The position numbers were made by a program, and so were the translations under genes. Under the pieces are notes generated by a model, which ran no database searches, had not been told where the DNA came from, and saw only the letters and a list, made by a program, of their open reading frames with translations. Of a DNA stretch of 52,855 nucleotides, positions 50,676 through 52,855 are shown in pieces; position 1 is the first letter of the stretch; every line of letters begins with the position of its first letter. The stretch lies in the NCBI GenBank assembly GCA_902799715.1, contig CADCBS010000002.1:1-52855 (forward strand). The letters run 5' to 3'. This DNA comes from an uncultured bacterium (lineage in GTDB: Bacteria > Verrucomicrobiota > Kiritimatiellia > RFP12 > UBA1067).

Positions 50676-51944
50676 ATGGAAACGGGAAGACGCGGATTTC
50701 TGAAAGGCACGGCTGCGATGGGGCTGGTCTCCCTGTGCGGCGGCATACGGGCGGACATGGCGGCCCATCCGTCCGCCGGCCGCACGCTCCCCCCGTGGAA
50801 ACCCGGGACTTTCCGCATCGCGACGCTCTACACGGGACGGTCCGAGGCCACGTTCCTCACCTTCCCGGACGGAACGTCCGCGCTGATCGACTGCGGCGAC
50901 TACCCCGCGGCGGGCGTGCCTGCCATGCCGGACCCAGCCGTGCGGCCGGGCGAATCGGTGGCGCGATGGATTCTCGCGGACAATCCGCGCGGGAAGGAAG
51001 TCGACTATTTCATCCTCACCCACTACCACAGCGACCACTGCGGCAACGGGAAATTCTCCGCCGGGCGCTCCAGGCGCGGCGGTTGCGCCCTCAGCGGAAT
51101 CGGGCAGGCGATGGAGATGCTCGATTTCGGCACGATGATCGACCGTTCGTGGCCGCGGATGGAAGACCCTGCGCCTTCTACCGACGGCTTCACCGAAGGT
51201 TCCGCCGCGCACATGCGCAAGATCTACGCGGAGGCCCTGAAGCGCGGAACGAAGGTCGAGCGATTCCGCCTGGAGAAAGGGTCGGACCAGATACGGCTCC
51301 TGCACGGCGGATGGAAAGGCTTTTCCTTCGCGCCGCTCTGCGCGCGCGGCTGCGTGCTGAAGCGCGACGGCTCGATTCTCGACCTCGGCGCGGCCGCAGG
51401 CGTTCCGCGGCGCCGGTTCTCCGAGAACGCGCTTTCGCTCGCGATGGCGTTTTCGTCCGGCGGCTTCCGCTACTACAACGGCGGCGACTTCTCGTGGCGC
51501 GTGAAAAGGCCGGACGGCGGGCATGTCGAGCTCGAGGACTTCCTCGCGCCGGAATGTCCGCAGGTCGACGTCGCCAAGGCGAACCACCATGGCCACCACA
51601 GCATGCCGGACGCGCTTGTGGAGGCGATGCGCCCCCGTGTGGTCGTGGCCGGCGTGTGGCACGTGGCGCACATGAACCGTCCCACGATGCGCCGCCTCGC
51701 GAAGCCGGGCCGGCCGTGCCTGTACGCGCCGGGGATGTTCCCCGGAAAGCGCCGCAGGGAAGACGCCGCCGAGCCGTGGCTGAAAGACTTCGCGTCCGGG
51801 TCGTTCTCCGGCGCGCATTCCGTGATAGACGTCGCGCCGGACGGCGCGAGCTACCGCCTGGCGATGGTGTCGGCCGCGGACGGTTCCCGCCGCATCCTCG
51901 GCGCGTACGATTTCAAGACGCAGCCCAAGCCCCCCTTCGCCTGA
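50676..51944 (+). CDS. Tat-exported metallo-beta-lactamase-fold hydrolase
   Basis: This 422-residue protein begins METGRRGFLKGTAAMGLVSL, a twin-arginine signal. Zinc motifs: LTHYHSDHCGNGKF (HxHxDH), GGDFSWRV and, near residue 300, AKANHHGHHSMPDAL. Similar proteins are ComEC-C-like or lactonase-like hydrolases. Here the sugar-rich Tat setting gives no substrate. GACAGGAGG precedes the ATG, and it probably shares a transcript with the YitT gene 19 bases upstream. Confidence 0.88.
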   Translation: METGRRGFLKGTAAMGLVSLCGGIRADMAAHPSAGRTLPPWKPGTFRIATLYTGRSEATFLTFPDGTSALIDCGDYPAAGVPAMPDPAVRPGESVARWILADNPRGKEVDYFILTHYHSDHCGNGKFSAGRSRRGGCALSGIGQAMEMLDFGTMIDRSWPRMEDPAPSTDGFTEGSAAHMRKIYAEALKRGTKVERFRLEKGSDQIRLLHGGWKGFSFAPLCARGCVLKRDGSILDLGAAAGVPRRRFSENALSLAMAFSSGGFRYYNGGDFSWRVKRPDGGHVELEDFLAPECPQVDVAKANHHGHHSMPDALVEAMRPRVVVAGVWHVAHMNRPTMRRLAKPGRPCLYAPGMFPGKRRREDAAEPWLKDFASGSFSGAHSVIDVAPDGASYRLAMVSAADGSRRILGAYDFKTQPKPPFA

Positions 51945-51958
51945 GCCGCCTCCCGCGG

Positions 51959-51978
51959 CCGCCGCGCCCGGCGGTTTT
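51959..51978 (+). terminator. Terminator after the metallo-beta-lactamase-fold gene
   Basis: A 5-bp stem (CCGCC / GGCGG) with a 6-base loop is followed by TTTT. A further GC inverted repeat just ahead adds fold strength. Confidence 0.6.
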
Positions 51979-51999
51979 ACCCGGACAAGTCGCTGTAAC

Positions 52000-52090
52000 G
52001 ACAACAAGGGCGGCTACAATGGCCAGCACGCGAAAGTCGGCTCGTATCTGCCGAACGCCACGCGGGGCTTCTACAGCGAATACAGGGACT
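52000..52090 (+). pseudogene. Relic of a sulfatase-modifying-factor (FGE/SUMF1) domain gene
   Basis: In one frame the plus strand reads DNKGGYNGQHAKVGSYLPNA followed by a broken continuation. KVGSYLPNA is the lead-in to the conserved end of SUMF1-type domains (normally continuing into a GLYDMxGNVWEW motif). Neither the start nor that motif is present, so this is a fragment about 30 codons long abutting the ParE-like gene. Such proteins activate sulfatases or act as binding domains. Confidence 0.5.
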
Positions 52091-52370
52091 TGATCAGGTA
52101 CATGCCGTGGCGCACGGAAAGGATGTAGCAGCATGTCGCCGTATAGCGGTAGACGATCCGATAGTCCTTGTAAAGGAGTTCGCGGATGCTGGTGCGTCCG
52201 ATTTCGGGGACGATGCGGCCGGATCGTGGGAAGTCAGCGAGCTGAAGGGACGTGTCGATGATGCCGTCTTCGAACTTGTAGGCGGTGAGAGGGTCTTGCG
52301 AAACACCGAGGATGTAGGCCTTGCACTGGCGAAGGCGTAGTTCACCCCGTGGCGTCCATTCGACATTCAC
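52071..52370 (-). CDS. RelE/ParE-family toxin
   Basis: This 99-residue protein starts at GTG 52368-52370, inside the antitoxin stop (GTGA overlap). WTPRGELRLRQCKAYI, PRSGRIVPEIGRTSIRELLY, KDYRIVYRY and ILSVRHG are the usual ParE/RelE core with the conserved RIVYR strand. It should be a gyrase poison or ribosome-associated RNase; ParE-like features (PRSGR, RIVYR, RHG) favour the former. Confidence 0.88.
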   Translation of the reverse strand: MNVEWTPRGELRLRQCKAYILGVSQDPLTAYKFEDGIIDTSLQLADFPRSGRIVPEIGRTSIRELLYKDYRIVYRYTATCCYILSVRHGMYLIKSLYSL

Positions 52371-52693
52371 GGCAGGCTCCTCGCGGCGCGGGAGGCATTA
52401 CGTTCAGCATGGAGGCGGGCACGGAGTTCCTCGGCGGGGAATGTTTCCCCACGCTCGATCTCCTCTTCGGCTGCGCGCACGTCGTCCATGATCGCAATCG
52501 TCTCGCGCATCTTCTGGAAGTCGGCGACATCGACGAAGAACGAGGCCGCGCGTCCGTTTTGCGTGACGAGAATTGGGCGATGCGTCCGGCGCGTCTTCAA
52601 GATGCAGTCGGCGATTGTGCCGCGAAACTCCGAAAGCGGCATCACGTCTTCGGTGAAATCGAAGTCGGCAAGGGTTTTTTCACGTGTGGGCAT
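52367..52693 (-). CDS. Phd/YefM-type antitoxin
   Basis: This 108-residue protein starts at ATG 52691-52693 (MPTREKTLADFDF), with a GGAGG site in front. PLSEFRGTIADCILKTRRTH and ILVTQNGRAASFFVDVADFQ are the Phd/YefM DNA-binding fold. The C-terminal part is charged and helical, expected to wrap the toxin. It heads the toxin operon. Confidence 0.9.
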   Translation of the reverse strand: MPTREKTLADFDFTEDVMPLSEFRGTIADCILKTRRTHRPILVTQNGRAASFFVDVADFQKMRETIAIMDDVRAAEEEIERGETFPAEELRARLHAERNASRAARSLP

Positions 52694-52723
52694 GTCTGGC
52701 TCCTCCCTTTTGGAAACGCACGT

Positions 52724-52752
52724 ATTGTACAAAATTCTGTATGTGGCGTCAA
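52724..52752 (-). promoter_or_regulatory. Promoter of the ParE/Phd-like module
   Basis: On the minus strand TTGACG (52747-52752) and TACAAT (52724-52729) have ideal 17-base spacing. Confidence 0.78.
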
Positions 52753-52761
52753 GGGACACCC

Positions 52762-52822
52762 TTATCCCGGGAAATCCGGGATAAATTATCCCTGATGTCT
52801 GTCAGAGCCCTATAAAATAGGG
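52762..52822. promoter_or_regulatory. Two inverted repeats upstream of the toxin-antitoxin promoter
   Basis: TTATCCCGG-gaaat-CCGGGATAA (52762-52784) is a perfect 9-bp inverted repeat, and CCCTAT-aaa-ATAGGG (52808-52822) is a perfect 6-bp one. They lie behind the minus promoter and ahead of a possible plus-strand gene at 52823, so they may be operators for one or both. Confidence 0.5.
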
Positions 52823-52855
52823 ATGAAACAAATTTCTGCGACAGTAAAAAAGGCG
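52823..52855 (+). CDS. Possible start of a gene cut by the right edge
   Basis: ATG at 52823 opens an 11-codon frame to the end of the window (MKQISATVKKA). A TATAAAAT sequence lies 10 bases before it and no Shine-Dalgarno site is present, so it could be leaderless or not a gene at all. Confidence 0.25.
   Translation, partial: MKQISATVKKA

Overview
This is a GC-rich bacterial chromosome segment with long Ala/Pro/Arg-rich shadow frames. The gene content points to the PVC group, most likely Verrucomicrobiota sensu lato or Kiritimatiellota from an animal gut or other anoxic habitat. Three things support this: a five-gene locus with the order and architecture of the Akkermansia Amuc_1102-1101-1100-1099-1098 pilus-like system; Tat-exported Gfo/Idh/MocA oxidoreductases beside a sugar-phosphate-isomerase/DUF1080 fusion; and a run of LA_2272-, LpoB- and PEGA-type envelope proteins. 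The phylum is inferred from content. No rRNA or tRNA gene was seen.

Layout. (1) 1-4.65 kb, minus strand: a signalling and surface-sugar operon. Transcribed first is a receiver / SpoIIE phosphatase / HATPase fusion, then an Hpt protein, an undecaprenyl-phosphate sugar transferase, a hexapeptide-repeat nucleotidyltransferase-like protein and a nucleotidyltransferase cut by the window edge. Its promoter overlaps three tandem 24-bp units carrying a GC palindrome. (2) 4.69-9.35 kb, plus: glycerol-3-phosphate use, with a fused GlpA-type dehydrogenase/BFD/FAD-NAD oxidoreductase, a DUF1667 protein, GlpT and a small lipoprotein. (3) 9.4-13.5 kb, plus: a chimeric lipoprotein, an acyltransferase-3 membrane protein and a Tat-exported metallophosphatase. 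(4) 13.5-14.7 kb: a decayed zone holding relics of a VapC and a YafQ toxin and a thrice-repeated 23-bp motif.

(5) 14.7-24.1 kb, plus: an island of exported proteins, apparently lower in GC (LA_2272-like surface protein, YcfL/DUF1425, LpoB, several lipoproteins, an LpoB/CsgG-like protein, a PEGA coiled-coil protein, two unknowns). The last full gene carries a toxin-like motif, and a truncated secreted-protein gene and an intact VapBC module follow. (6) 25.0-32.4 kb, minus: a five-gene sugar-catabolic operon (fucO-like reductase, two Tat Gfo/Idh/MocA proteins, isomerase-DUF1080 fusion, MFS transporter) from a consensus promoter to a strong terminator. (7) 32.5-36.4 kb, plus: a 1232-residue ankyrin lipoprotein as its own unit.

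(8) 36.4-47.0 kb, plus: the Amuc-type pilus/secretin locus running into coaE and rho. (9) 47.0-51.9 kb, plus: a secreted metallopeptidase-like protein, tsaD, a YitT membrane protein and a Tat metallo-beta-lactamase-fold protein. (10) 52.0-52.86 kb: a sulfatase-modifying-factor relic, a ParE/Phd-type toxin-antitoxin pair on minus with a consensus promoter, and possibly the first codons of another gene at the right edge.

The most noteworthy systems are the Amuc-type envelope locus, whose secretin begins with a novel motif-and-linker array, and the 14.7-24.1 kb island of LpoB-like and toxin-like exported proteins bracketed by toxin-antitoxin modules and relics.
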